A DNA stretch of 64,000 bases from Hyaloperonospora brassicae (Eukaryota; Oomycota; Peronosporomycetes; Peronosporales; Peronosporaceae): NCBI GenBank assembly GCA_947650285.1, contig CANTFL010001264.1:310001-374000 (forward strand), written 5' to 3'. The notes under the pieces were generated by a model. That model was given only the letters and a program-made list of their open reading frames with translations. It ran no database searches and was not told the origin of the DNA. This document shows, one piece after another, positions 33,330 to 43,799 of this stretch. Every line of letters begins with the position of its first letter. The stretch's first letter is position 1. A program made the position numbers and the translations under genes.

Positions 33330-35272
33330 TCTTTGACGTCGAATGGGACAGGGTCGGATGTTGTGTCCTTGCTCGTTGCACTCACTCCACTTTCGCTTCC
33401 GTCCTGCAGTTGTTAAAGAGCCCGCATCCTCAGTATTTACGTGTTCAAATGAAGAGAAATCTCTCTACGTCGACTTTTGAGAGGAGAGCTTGGTACTTCC
33501 CAGCGGTCTACTGCGCCCAAAACCATAGCGGAATTAACCAATGTAGCTATGTTATCGCCTTCGACAATTTCCACTAATAGTCTTCAAAAAATGGGTTGCT
33601 GATGTGGAGCAAGGTTTGCGTGCCTTTCCACAAACTTACTCATGGTATCTCGAATGATTCGTTGGATACGGCATCAGCCATTGCAAGAGAAGATTGTTGA
33701 AGTCACCAGTGCTGCCGAAAATCTATCAAATGTGGTTTTTTACCATCGGCCACCATGCGCTTCATCATATGACAGCACGGAATTCCCATTATTGCCACGT
33801 AGGATCCAGTACAATCAGGGGCGTCAGCCGGCATTAAATGTGCGAGCTAATAGCGACCAAACGCTTCTTTTAAAGCTTCGTATGAAATCTTTTTCACCAC
33901 GTCCGAACAAAATTATGACTGATATCTCTGTTACACCCTTGCCTTCTAAAATGCCGTATCGCGAGTGATTTGATCCTTTTGTTGCGTGTGGTGCAACGTG
34001 ATTTTGTCGTAAACTGTTCAAAGATCACCAGTGGATACATTTGACCAGCTCTTCATAGTCGCGTGACTGCCCTCGACTCGCGATGTCACAAGCAAATTGC
34101 AATGAAGAATGTGACGTTTCCATGCTTTGACAAACTTTTCCTTCTACGTGAGCCATGTCTTATCCAGGTAAGAACTGACAACGAACCGATGCTTGGCCTT
34201 CTTTGCTTGCCGTTCATAGTCAAAATCTGGCTGGGTCACCGTATTACAGAGCCTCGACCAGTCTCCCATAAAGTCTTCCCATCCCTCAGATGTGGCAAAC
34301 TACTTTTCAGATTCGCCAGCACGTTTTTGTTAATGTGCCATATGCGGAGCAAGGTGTAGGCGGAAGGAAAGACGCGTTTGACTGCGTTCATAAGTGCATC
34401 TTTCTGTCCGTGACAACCACCATCGCATTGTATCTGTTGAGCGTTTGTACAAGATCTCTCAGCTGCGTGACCACCCACAAATAACCATCCTCCGTCTCCG
34501 CAGCCATGAAGCAGTATGCGAGTGAGAACGACTGATTCGTTGCCGTTACGCTCATGATGTATAGTAGAGGCATTCGGTACTTGTTGGTTTGGACGTTGAG
34601 TCCAAACGATGAACGTCGTTTGCAGAATTATGTTCCGCAAAAGCTACGGCGGAATAGGGCGAGATGAAGAGGTGGGAAAGCTTGCCTGAGTCATCTCGAC
34701 GTAACTTATGGGTAACGTTATTCTAAATCAGCATGTCCAGAAAAGCATCCAAAGGTAGGCGACCAGCAAGAAATTCGTTCTTGGCTTTTGTCTTGATATT
34801 ATAGATATCCTGCAGGATGGCTTTGCAGGATGGGTCGGTCTGGCGCAGGTTAGTGAGTATTGCTTCTGGCTAATCCACTGCTATACACATCTGTTTAAAT
34901 ATCAACAGCTGCTCATTGCTAAGGGTTCTTGCCGCTGCGTATGCTGCGACATCTTCGGATGCTGCGTGGTTATGTGTAGTATTATCGATCGTTAAAGTTG
35001 TTGAGACGTCTGACTCATTTCGTCGCAGTGTTGCCTGGATAGTGCAGTGAGTTCGAGAGGTGCTAATACTGCGGACACCCTGCCCTTTCCATTCGTAGGC
35101 TCTACCATGTACACAGTGAACGACAACATGTTTTATCGTTCCACTCTTTCTGATCCCAACGGTTCGCGAAATTCCGCATTTGACTTCGTAGCCTTCTGCT
35201 GATGCATGGGCATGAAGCCTTTTCCACGCTATATCAAGCGACGTGAAAGTCGCACCAGCCAGTGGTGTTAGC
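33330..35272 (-). pseudogene. MULE/FAR1 transposase relic C, 5' end at the gypsy copy 2 insertion
   Basis: Read on the minus strand. The N-terminal FAR1-like part near 35270-35000 gives LTPLAGATFTSLDIAWKRLH, then GYEVKCGISR and DNTTHNHAASEDVAAYAAAR. The catalytic region at 34640-34270 gives ATNQSFSLAYCFMAAETEDG, MVVVTDRK (conserved Asp), then in another frame RIWHINKNVLANLKSSLPHL. Further matches (YLDKTWLT, VEGSHATMKSW) run to 33900, and a C-terminal zinc-knuckle-like GRKRKWSECNEQGHNIRPCP lies near 33330-33400. Several frameshifts and stops. Its 5' end coincides with the TTAGC target site of gypsy copy 2, so that element landed in or just upstream of it. It is not closely related to copies A and B. 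Confidence 0.7.
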
Positions 35273-35662
35273 TGTAACGAGGCACACCCTTGCGTAACTT
35301 AACGCAAGGGATTTGGGTGCCCCGACGGACGTACACGTGGCGAGCGAGGAAGCGTAGGTAGGGTAAAAGTAGAACTGTTATATTAATAAATTAAGTCTTT
35401 AAACTACTATCTCTTCGTTTGACTTAATTCAATTATACTAATATAACTGCATGTATGGTGACGTCTCGTCACCACTCATTGCGCGCGTCTTGCGGCGATT
35501 GGTGGGTTGATATCATCACGATATCAACCAATGAACAGACCCTTTTGGTCGACCCTTCAATATCACCGCTTTGGTGATATTGTTTAAAGAATATCCATCT
35601 TTATATTCTTTATTGTCACTTTCCTTAAGTGACAATATCATGTAACGGGCTGCCCCGTTACA
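35273..35662 (-). repeat. 3' LTR of gypsy copy 2
   Basis: 390 bp, TGTAACGAGGC...GCCCCGTTACA. One G to A change breaks the terminal inverted repeat at its outer end. It is preceded by TTAGC. Confidence 0.95.
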
Positions 35663-35674
35663 TCACCCCCCCTT
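35663..35674 (-). other. Polypurine tract of copy 2
   Basis: AAGGGGGGGTGA on the element strand, directly against the 3' LTR. Confidence 0.75.
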
Positions 35675-35792
35675 AACTGATAGTCACCGTGTGACTATCG
35701 AAATATGGAGGCCACCCGTTGGCCACCATTGGGACAGGGAGCACTTGTTTGGTCCGTTCCACTCACTTTCCGCTTGACCTCGCATAGTTAAC

Positions 35793-37256
35793 ATGTCTAT
35801 GCGAGGTGACTCAAGACCCACACAGCCTGGTGTTGTGCAAGCCTCTGCGGCAGACGCTTCGTCGTCTGCCGCCCCTTCTTCGCCTGCAGCAACAGGTGCT
35901 GCAGGTGCACGCGGTATCACGCCGCGTGCGCACGATGACCCCGATGTGGAGGTCATCTACTCTGGCGAGTCAGACGTGTCTGACTCGGGCAATGCTCCAG
36001 AGGCGTCTCGCTCACCGGCGACGCCTCAGTATTCGCCAAGGCCACTGCCGAACGAACGGACTCGTGATTCGCATCACAGTCTGTTCGGCAGTGATGACGA
36101 TGATCAGGGTGGTGAGTTCTATTCTTCACCACCACCGGCTCGTGCGTCATCGCACGAGCGTGATGACGATGGCGCGAGCCGTCGTCAATCTGGGAGCCGT
36201 GGTACCAACAAGGGTACCACTGTGAAGCGTGATGAGTTGAAGCCGTGGCGTTTGCCCGAACAACTCATCAATAGCCTGTCTCACGAGACAGGCCAACACC
36301 ATCGAATACCCTTATTCGATGCAACCGAGCTTCACGGCTTGAGTTCCAGCGCGAAGAACTTTCGCGCTGAGGAAGACTTTTATCTCGATGTCTTTCCTAG
36401 ACATCGATGGTACAACAGCAACCAAAAGCGTGACAAAACATCGCTTTTGGCTGCGTGGAACGCGTTCGTCCAAAACGTCAAGAATTTTGGACGAGAGGGG
36501 TGGCTCAAGAAACTTGAGGCAACACGCCTCAGGTTCGAACGGCGAACGCCAACCGGTGCTAGGTACCGGTTGCATTGTTTATCGAGTGAGGCAGGCATTC
36601 CTTGCCTCACATGGGGAGACCCTTGTGCGAGTTGTGTTGACAACTCGCAGCGTGCACATAGGGATGTGTACTCCCTAAATTCGCCCTGGGGAAGGGCACA
36701 CATCTCGGCTGAGATGCGTGACGCGATTGCAAACTTGCAATCCGTCTACAAGCGCCTTGGGCGTGTGTTTACCGATGGGCCACAGGACTCATCGGATGGG
36801 TCTCGTCATAGTGGCGGACGAGACCTTCAACATCCATCAACAGCTGAGAGCGGGGCTCCCAGCTGTTCCAAGAGGGTGGATACCCCCTCCACTGGACGAG
36901 GTAGCTCGTCCTTGATCCTGAATCGTCACGGTGATTCAAGATACGCTCCACTAGAAAGCGTTGATCACCGTGAGCATCCACCAAAGGATGTGGTGGAGGA
37001 GGAAAGACCTCCTCCAGAACCCCAGGCCCACCATCTCGACCCTTACGAGATGGATCGCGCAATCGATGAATTGCGCGATGACTTGAAGCACGAGCGCGAC
37101 CGACGCTACGCTTTGACCGACACCGTGCGGAAGAACCGCAAGGGTCACGAGGCTGATCGGGCGAGGGATCGCGCCGATTATGCCACGGCGCAGCTTCAGG
37201 TCGAGCGGGATGTCCGCTCCTTTTCGGCGAGCTGGCTACAGCTCGCGGAGAGATAA
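35793..37256 (+). CDS. Antisense gene of gypsy copy 2, unknown protein, 487 codons
   Basis: Same gene as at 19689 in copy 1 and nearly identical in protein sequence. Here the reading frame runs unbroken through the region that is frameshifted in copy 1 (GRAHISAEMRDAIANLQSVY). Layout: disordered acidic N-terminus to about residue 145, conserved compact block with RWYNSNQKRDKTSLLAAWNA near residue 205, four cysteines (HC-x8-C-x6-C-x2-C), a low-complexity bridge lying opposite the chromodomain, and the start of a charged coiled coil. A one-base loss in a C run (CTCCTTTT here, CTCCCTTTT in copy 1) shifts the frame near 37220 and replaces the last 60 or so residues seen in copy 1. Two copies each keep most of a long frame, broken at different places. 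This argues that the ancestor encoded a real protein. Function unknown. Confidence 0.75.
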   Translation: MSMRGDSRPTQPGVVQASAADASSSAAPSSPAATGAAGARGITPRAHDDPDVEVIYSGESDVSDSGNAPEASRSPATPQYSPRPLPNERTRDSHHSLFGSDDDDQGGEFYSSPPPARASSHERDDDGASRRQSGSRGTNKGTTVKRDELKPWRLPEQLINSLSHETGQHHRIPLFDATELHGLSSSAKNFRAEEDFYLDVFPRHRWYNSNQKRDKTSLLAAWNAFVQNVKNFGREGWLKKLEATRLRFERRTPTGARYRLHCLSSEAGIPCLTWGDPCASCVDNSQRAHRDVYSLNSPWGRAHISAEMRDAIANLQSVYKRLGRVFTDGPQDSSDGSRHSGGRDLQHPSTAESGAPSCSKRVDTPSTGRGSSSLILNRHGDSRYAPLESVDHREHPPKDVVEEERPPPEPQAHHLDPYEMDRAIDELRDDLKHERDRRYALTDTVRKNRKGHEADRARDRADYATAQLQVERDVRSFSASWLQLAER

Positions 37257-37320
37257 CTCGGTTGAATACCGAGGTATCATATCTGCGCGACCAGACGGAT
37301 CGTCTGGAGCGCGAACGCAA
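36769..37320 (-). pseudogene. Chromodomain region of copy 2
   Basis: 183 codons: an Arg/Pro-rich linker, then the same chromodomain as copy 1 (FLVERILNHR, YLVQWRGYPPSWNSWEP) ending SPVAHR. It is in a different frame from the integrase tail at 37236-37634 and fully antisense to the plus-strand gene. Confidence 0.8.
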
Positions 37321-37994
37321 GAACTTGATGGATGTTCTTGAACGTGGGGGCTATCTTCATCGGAAGAAGAAGGCTCGTACTGACAGTACGACCTAAGCCT
37401 CCCAAATGTAGGATGCGTGCGCATCTTACGTGGCAATTCGAGTGTGTATGCATTGCCCTTGCGATGCAACACTCGAAATGGCCCAATGTACTTCGGCAGT
37501 AGTTTACTAATGCCGACACTAGTGACTGCATGTCCAGGTAGGTTTACCGTAGACAGTAGTACTAGGTCGTTAACCTTAAATGAAAGAACATTTGCTCTTC
37601 CATTATTGTCTGCGTTCCGTTTCTGACGGTCCACCGCATTTGCGATGGAGTCCTGAACGAAACGGACTACCGCCTATCGAGTCAGCAGGAAGTTCTCTGC
37701 TGACTCTTTGTTTTGTCTGGCAGTGCGCTTCGTGCGCACTACTAAGAGATTGCTCTCTTCTTCAGCGAGGTTGTCTTCTTCCTCGCTGACATAATCGTTG
37801 GCGATGCTGAATATACCAGCATCGTCATCATCATCCGAATCAATAATAGCGTCGTCGCTATTATTGAGGTGATCTTCTTCATCGATGTCGACTTGATCGA
37901 CATCGGCATCATACGTGACGACGTTTGCGTCGACACGTGATGAGCAAGAGCCAAAACGGTTTTTGCTCGAGCGATTCCCTCCCCCCTTATCCAA
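37236..37994 (-). pseudogene. Integrase C-terminal region of copy 2, with an extra stop
   Basis: Acidic linker (37994-37674) then GPY/F module (37634-37236; SKLLPKYIGPFRVL). The same frame break from pol as in copy 1 occurs at a G6 run. In addition, GAA of copy 1 is TAG here at about 37676-37674, through two base changes. The start region also differs by single residues. Confidence 0.8.
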
Positions 37995-40900
37995 GAGTCA
38001 CACTCTATAAGGGTGGGCACTCGTGGATGGCGTAGGCCATTCACGTAAAACGGTGTGTGCTGTGTTGAAGCATGCACCGAATTATTGATGGCGAATTCCA
38101 CCATGGGTAGGAATTCGCTCCAACTCGGAAACGAGTAAACATATCCTCGAAGAATCTCTTCGAGGACACGGTTCGCACGTTCCGTCTGACCATCTGTTTC
38201 TGGATGGTCAGAAGTGGACATCTTCAATCGTGTTCCGAGAGTACGGAACACGGTTTGCCAAAATGCCGCCGTGAACCGAGGGTCACGGTCGGATACGAGT
38301 TCACGGGGTAACCCGTGGAGTCTAAAGACCGTGTCTAGAAAGACACGAGCACAACCTTGAGCCTTGATTGACTCAGGGACAGCAGCAAGATGGACCATCT
38401 TGCTGAATCGGTCCACAAACACAAGAATACCATTATTCTTGTGAGCGTCTTCGGGAAACCCGAAGACGAAGTCCATTGAAACGGACTGCCAGCACTCTGT
38501 CGGAACAGGCAGAGGCTGCAATGGCGCACGGGATGAAGGACTAGGCTTCACCCGTTGACAAACTTCGCAAGCACGTATGTACTTGCGAACAAACTGATAC
38601 TGGCGGGGCCAGTAAAAGTCGCGACTTACCGTGAGGTAAGTCTTTTCTCTACCACGATGGCCGCTTGTTGGGGCATCGTGACACTCATACATGATGCGCA
38701 ATCGCAAATCATGATGAGCGGGTACGACGACACGAGGCGTGTCGTCGGCAACAGCTGTATAGTACAGCAATCCGTTGCGTGTACTATACCGATCCGATGA
38801 GGATCGGTACAAAGCCGGTAAATCCCTCATGGATTTACTGGATGGATTCACCAGATGATCCATCAATCGCAGAAGATCCTTATCTTCCGCGTATGCCTTT
38901 CGTACGTCGTCAAGTAGACTTGACGACGGGACACTGACTGACAGTGTCGCAACAGTGGGCTTATCCTCACTGTTGGATTGTGCGTCCGGCTCGAAATCGG
39001 GCCGGCGCGAAAGAGCATCCGCGACGACATTGAGTCGTCCCGGTTTATACTCCACGGAGAAGTTATACTCCGCGAAGAAAGACAGCCACCTCGCCATTCT
39101 TTGCGAGAGGTGTGGGCTGTTTACGGCCGTGCGTAGTGACGCATGGTCCGTGTAGACAACAAACGGTCTATCTCCCAGGAGATAGACGCGAAACTTAGCC
39201 AGTGCGTATTTCATGGCAAGGAGTTCCTTGTCATGCACTGGGTAATTACGCTCAGCTGCTTGCAGCTGACGCGACTGATAACAGATGACGCGCTCCGCGC
39301 CATCTGCATCGAACTGCATTAACGCACAGCCGATTGCGAAATCGCTGGCGTCACAGACCACATGAAATGGTCTGTCCTGATCTGCAATCGCCAAGATCGG
39401 CGATTGCATCAAGCTTTGCTTGATACCTTCAAAGGAACGCTGGCACTCAGCGTTCCATGACCACTTGACATTTTTCTTGAGCAAGCAAGAAAGATGAACA
39501 GTCATCTCGGCGTAGTTGCGCGAGTACTTGTGCAAGTACGCCGCAAGACCAAGGAACTTTCGAAGTCCCTTGGCATCGACTGGCACTGGCCAGTCGGTGA
39601 TCGCCTTGATCTTTTCGGGATCAGGGCGTACGCCGTGTTTCCCCACGATGCACCCAAGAAGTGGTATTTCGCTAGCCGCGAATATACACTTCTTGAGGTT
39701 GCCGTACAACTTATGATTGCGCATAAGTTGAAGGACCTGACAAACGTGAGTTCTGTGAACTTCAACGTCCGTCTTTCCGTCCATAGCCCGGCTATGGACG
39801 AACACATCGTCGAAGTAACTCGGTGCGAAGTCTCGCACCGGTCTCAACAGATTTGTTACACATCTGTTGAATGTTGCAGGGGCATTGCTCAGCCCCTGTG
39901 GCATCACTAGCCACTCCCACAGCATCCCGCTGGGGGTACTCACTGCCGTGAACGGGACGTCCCGTTCACGCATAAGGATCTGATAGAATCCATCCATCAG
40001 ATCCATGGACGAAAAGATGGTACTCTTTGACATACCATCTATGATTACGTCCTTCCTCGGTATCGGCGTCTGAGCCGGTACCGTTGCAGCATTCAACTTG
40101 TTGAATGCGTGCACTATCCGCCACCCTCCTGTGGCCTTTCGCACACAGAAGGTCGGAGAGCTGTGAGGGGATGTTGATTCCGTCACATGGCCCGCTGCTA
40201 AGCGATCGGCAAAGAACTTGTCGATCGCTATCACTTGTTCACGAGGCAGTGGCCACTGCTTCATGACACAGTATTTCGAGCCCGGTTTGAGCTCGATCTC
40301 GTGTCGAGTGCCTTTGTCCTTAGGCAACTCGCAAGGTAAGGATTCAGGGAACACATCCCTGAATTCGATCAAATCCTTATACAAAGGATTTGCCTGAAAT
40401 GACTCCCAGGATTGGGACGCGTATCGCTCAATCCGAGTCTTCTCATCGAGGACACTTTCGTCCATCGATGAGCTGCTGAGAACCCGTTCGTTCTCAGCAA
40501 ATACTGTTGCCGACCGAATGTCGGTCACATACTCGTCCTCTGTGACGAGTATGCAGATCTGCTTGACTTTGCCACTACGCAGATCACGCAAGAACCGTTT
40601 CGGTTCTAGCGTTGGCAACTGAGTTATCGCCGAAGTCAACTTCGGAGGCACAATCAGATCAAGCGTATAAGCGCCTACGCTTGATCCGTCATTAACCAAG
40701 ACGTTCAACGTCTCGGTTTCTTCCTGGGAACTTGCTTCCACAGGTTGCTGAAGCCCTAATCCCTCAGCAAGCGACTCTTGAGGAATTCCTTCCTCAAGTA
40801 CGTGGGGACTTATTCCCTCGACGTCTTCCGACTGTGGCTGTGCAACCACAGTCAGGAACCGATCCTCTACGGTCGACTCTCCAGTCGACCTAGGATTTTC

Positions 40901-41605
40901 ATGTTGCCCCTTGGAGGCAACAGACTTCTTTCTTCTAAGATGCTGCCCGCTAGGCATGCATCCATGTCCCGGTCCACTCGACTTATTCGAGTGGTGGACC
41001 TTCGGCGCAGCCTGTACTTCTGTACAGCCGCCGGGAGCTTGCTCCACAGTGTAGTGATCAACTACACTGTGATCTTGTGCAGTCGTGCTAACGACCGTAC
41101 CGCAAGTGAGGCCATCGCACTCACTCGCAGAACATCCAAACGCTTGTGGACGCTCCAAGATGTTCATCAGATGGCCATCTGATGAACAAGTAGCAGGCAT
41201 CTTCACGGATCGATGCTGCCAGCTCACCCTTGGCTCGTATTTTCTGAGCCAAGGTAATCCCAGGATGACATCAAATTTGTCATCCAGATCTAGTACGATG
41301 AAATCATCATCGTACTGCTCGCCCTCTAACGTGTAGTGGATTCCCACTACACGTTTCTCAACGGTTATCGATGCGCCTGTTGCAAGGCGCACCGTCATCC
41401 TTGTGAGGGGAATGTCGCGCTCAACGAACTTGAGCCTACGACCCTCTAGTGACTGGCGACGAACAAAGTTGTTCGACGCCCCACAGTCTACTAGGGCACG
41501 AAGCGACAAATCATTTGTCGCTTCCAACTTCAAGGTGATGAGCGAAACGTCATCACCAGGTGCAGAGACACACAATGATTGTGTATCTGGAGCAACTTTC
41601 GTCAA
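37742..41605 (-). CDS. pol: Pol polyprotein of gypsy copy 2: protease, reverse transcriptase, RNase H, integrase core
   Basis: 1287 codons, same length, frame relations and domain positions as copy 1: DCGAS protease site at residue 40, YFDD at 597-600, RNase H Asp752, HHCC finger 976-1016, and D,D-35-E at 1045, 1106 and 1142. Differences from copy 1 are scattered single residues, for example ERDV preceded by R rather than L at the 24-bp palindrome 39947-39970. The frame is open upstream to the frameshift site. With gag stopped early in this copy, little Pol would be made unless the gag stops are read through. Confidence 0.93.
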   Translation of the reverse strand: MTKVAPDTQSLCVSAPGDDVSLITLKLEATNDLSLRALVDCGASNNFVRRQSLEGRRLKFVERDIPLTRMTVRLATGASITVEKRVVGIHYTLEGEQYDDDFIVLDLDDKFDVILGLPWLRKYEPRVSWQHRSVKMPATCSSDGHLMNILERPQAFGCSASECDGLTCGTVVSTTAQDHSVVDHYTVEQAPGGCTEVQAAPKVHHSNKSSGPGHGCMPSGQHLRRKKSVASKGQHENPRSTGESTVEDRFLTVVAQPQSEDVEGISPHVLEEGIPQESLAEGLGLQQPVEASSQEETETLNVLVNDGSSVGAYTLDLIVPPKLTSAITQLPTLEPKRFLRDLRSGKVKQICILVTEDEYVTDIRSATVFAENERVLSSSSMDESVLDEKTRIERYASQSWESFQANPLYKDLIEFRDVFPESLPCELPKDKGTRHEIELKPGSKYCVMKQWPLPREQVIAIDKFFADRLAAGHVTESTSPHSSPTFCVRKATGGWRIVHAFNKLNAATVPAQTPIPRKDVIIDGMSKSTIFSSMDLMDGFYQILMRERDVPFTAVSTPSGMLWEWLVMPQGLSNAPATFNRCVTNLLRPVRDFAPSYFDDVFVHSRAMDGKTDVEVHRTHVCQVLQLMRNHKLYGNLKKCIFAASEIPLLGCIVGKHGVRPDPEKIKAITDWPVPVDAKGLRKFLGLAAYLHKYSRNYAEMTVHLSCLLKKNVKWSWNAECQRSFEGIKQSLMQSPILAIADQDRPFHVVCDASDFAIGCALMQFDADGAERVICYQSRQLQAAERNYPVHDKELLAMKYALAKFRVYLLGDRPFVVYTDHASLRTAVNSPHLSQRMARWLSFFAEYNFSVEYKPGRLNVVADALSRRPDFEPDAQSNSEDKPTVATLSVSVPSSSLLDDVRKAYAEDKDLLRLMDHLVNPSSKSMRDLPALYRSSSDRYSTRNGLLYYTAVADDTPRVVVPAHHDLRLRIMYECHDAPTSGHRGREKTYLTVSRDFYWPRQYQFVRKYIRACEVCQRVKPSPSSRAPLQPLPVPTECWQSVSMDFVFGFPEDAHKNNGILVFVDRFSKMVHLAAVPESIKAQGCARVFLDTVFRLHGLPRELVSDRDPRFTAAFWQTVFRTLGTRLKMSTSDHPETDGQTERANRVLEEILRGYVYSFPSWSEFLPMVEFAINNSVHASTQHTPFYVNGLRHPRVPTLIECDSWIRGEGIARAKTVLALAHHVSTQTSSRMMPMSIKSTSMKKITSIIATTLLLIRMMMTMLVYSASPTIMSARKKTTSLKKRAIS

Positions 41606-41636
41606 GAGATTTGCAAATTCTCTTGAGGTTTCTGGA

Positions 41637-41677
41637 TCAGTAGGGCGCTCCGCCCCTACTGACCCCGACCATTTTTT
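41637..41677 (-). promoter_or_regulatory. -1 ribosomal frameshift signal, copy 2
   Basis: A AAA AAT at 41677-41671 in the gag frame, 8-nt spacer, and the same 9-bp stem (41637-41645 with 41654-41662). Only one loop base differs from copy 1. Confidence 0.75.
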
Positions 41678-42810
41678 GATGGTCCTTCTCGCTGTTGCGG
41701 CTTCGCAACAGCGCTGGACCCACGCCCATTGCCCTTTCTGGCGAATGGTCGTCCATTTCGCTCAGTACTATTTGGTACTGGTCGTGGAGCACTACACTCG
41801 TATGCGTAGTGCCCTAACTTCTGACAGCGATTGCACCTCTGCAATCGCTTGTTGCTTGTAGAGCGAGGTCTCTCGCTCTCAACATAACAGAGGTCCATTG
41901 GTTCTGGACCTCCGATATCTTGTCGTCTCGGTGGACGGTAAGAGTTTGAGCTAGCATGAGCCTGTCTCATGCTAAAGTCTTCCTGTTCCGCGGCTGATAT
42001 CGCTTCTTTAAGCGTATTCAGCTCAAGGCGGAACAGGTGGCTCCTGACGGGCCCTTCTGCGAGCCCTTGCATGAACACCGTAATCAACGTGTGTTCATGA
42101 ACTGGGTTTGCAGTTATACTACTCGCAAGGAGTCATATATGTTGTGACTAAGCGTGCACATCACGCTTACCCTGCTTGAGTTTCAGGAGCTCTGAACGAG
42201 CCCTGAACTCAGCACGTGGCGGCTCAAACGTTTGTCTGAGCCGGGACTTGAAGTCATCTAGCGACCTAAACACATTTGGGTCGCTACTCTCGAGTCCCAG
42301 GGACCAAGTTTTGGCACGCCCTGCCAAGTGGGTCTGAGCAAATGTAAGTTTCATTTGCTCATCTTCGACGCGACGAGCCCTTAGGGCTCTGTCGAGTTCG
42401 ACAAACCATAGTAACAGGGAATCCTCCGGGACTCCACTGTACTTGGAGATGTCGACTTTCATCACTTCGGGACGACGCGCATGCGCCGTCCCGCCCACAG
42501 CAGCATGGAATTGCTGCTGTCTCAACAGCTCCGTCTGTTGAGCACCGAGTTCTCTCAACTGCTCGGCCTGTTGAGAGCCTTGCTGGTGAAGCAAGGCTAC
42601 TTTCTCCCTCTCGAGAGCAAGTTCATTGTGAATGAACTTGGCGATAGCAGCATGTTGTTGGTCTCTGTCTAGAGACTCCAACATGGTGCTGACGACGAGT
42701 TCGCCTACGGTAGAACTCATTCGTTCTACCGCACCCCATTCGATGTCACTCAAATGGGTAAACCCTTCACGCGTGGCGTGAAAGGTGTCTTCTTCATCCA
42801 ACATGTTCAT
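41656..42810 (-). pseudogene. gag: Gag of gypsy copy 2 with two in-frame stop codons
   Basis: Aligned with the intact gag of copy 1 over its whole length. The first part (42810-42148, starting MNMLDEEDTF) ends at TAG 42148-42150 after GKRDVHA. A second in-frame TGA is at 42133-42135. The remainder, open from 42087 to 41656, holds the end of the capsid region and the CCHC knuckle (CNRCQKLGHYAYEC). The TAG is shared with copy 3, the TGA is not. The ATG lies in an 11-bp hairpin (CATCCAACATG/CATGTTGGATG). Confidence 0.9.
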
Positions 42811-42844
42811 GTTGGATGATGTGGTCCTTGGAAGGACTACAAAG

Positions 42845-42852
42845 TGCTACCA
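42845..42852 (-). other. Primer-binding site of copy 2
   Basis: TGGTAGCA on the element strand, 2 nt inside the 5' LTR, as in copies 1 and 3. Confidence 0.6.
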
Positions 42853-42854
42853 GG

Positions 42855-43244
42855 TGTAACGGGGCACACCCTTGCGTAACTTAACGCAAGGGATTTGGGT
42901 GCCCCGACGGACGTACACGTGGCGAGCGAGGAAGCGTAGGTAGGGTAAAAGTAGAACTGTTATATTAATAAATTAAGTCTTTAAACTACTATCTCTTCGT
43001 TTGACTTAATTCAATTATACTAATATAACTGCATGTATGGTGACGTCTCGTCACCACTCATTGCGCGCGTCTTGCGGCGATTGGTGGGTTGATATCATCA
43101 CGATATCAACCAATGAACAGACCCTTTTGGTCGACCCTGCAATATCACCGCTTTGGTGATATTGTTTAAAGAATATCCATCTTTATATTCTTTATTGTCA
43201 CTTTCCTTAAGTGACAATATCATGTAACGGACTGCCCCGTTACA
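42855..43244 (-). repeat. 5' LTR of gypsy copy 2
   Basis: 390 bp, three differences from 35273-35662: the G/A at base 8, TTCAATATC against TGCAATATC, and GGACTGCCCC against GGGCTGCCCC near the end. TTAGC follows. Confidence 0.95.
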
Positions 43245-43255
43245 TTAGCGGTATG

Positions 43256-43790
43256 GTGCAGTGGTCTCCTTGACGGCAATTGGGTCCTGTCGGTAGTATT
43301 ATAAATACTATACAATTAGTCTTACGAAACCGTATTTAATAGAAATTGGGATGTGGTACTTTTACAGCAAGGTAGGCCCTTTATAGTCTTATTTGTTTTG
43401 AAATGGGCTGTGGTATATATAACCGAAAAGTACGTCTTGCGAATAATATTTATTTAAAATGGGCTGTGGTACACATAACAAAAGGGTGTGGTATGTATAA
43501 CGGCTCCCTTAATCACGCTCTCCAAAATTTATGGTAGCCTTTTTACGTACCACACCCTTCTGTAATATATACCACAGCCTATTTAAAATTATAATATTCG
43601 CAGAACGAACGTTTCTGTTATATATACCACAGCATATTTTAACCAAAAAAGATTGTAAAGGGTCTACATTTCTGGGAAAGTACCACATCCCAATTTAAAT
43701 TAAATACGATTTCGTAAGACGAATTGTATTGTATTTATAATACTACCCACAGGACTCAATTGCCGTTAAAGACCACACTATTACACATTT
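43256..43790. mobile_element. Foldback (MITE-like) element, about 0.53 kb
   Basis: The two halves are inverted copies. The left half has ACGGCAATTGGGTCCTG, GTAGTATTATAAATACTATA, AGTCTTACGAAACCGTATTT and AATTGGGATGTGGTACT. The right half has the same in mirror order (AGTACCACATCCCAATTT, CGATTTCGTAAGACGAATT, AGGACTCAATTGCCGTT). The inner part repeats GGGCTGTGGTATATATAAC-like units in both directions. No coding capacity. It starts within about 10 bp of the gypsy copy 2 insertion site. Confidence 0.75.
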
Positions 43791-43799
43791 GATGATATA

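Larger units (their letters stand above)
35273..43244 (-). mobile_element. Ty3/gypsy chromovirus-type LTR retrotransposon, copy 2
   Basis: Complete 7972-bp insertion, same orientation and organisation as copy 1. It has 390-bp LTRs and the target duplication TTAGC (35268-35272 and 43245-43249). Three differences between its LTRs were counted by eye, so it is somewhat older than copy 1. Gag has two in-frame stops and the integrase tail has an extra stop. The antisense gene is open past the point where copy 1 breaks, but loses its C-terminus to a 1-nt deletion. Confidence 0.95.
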
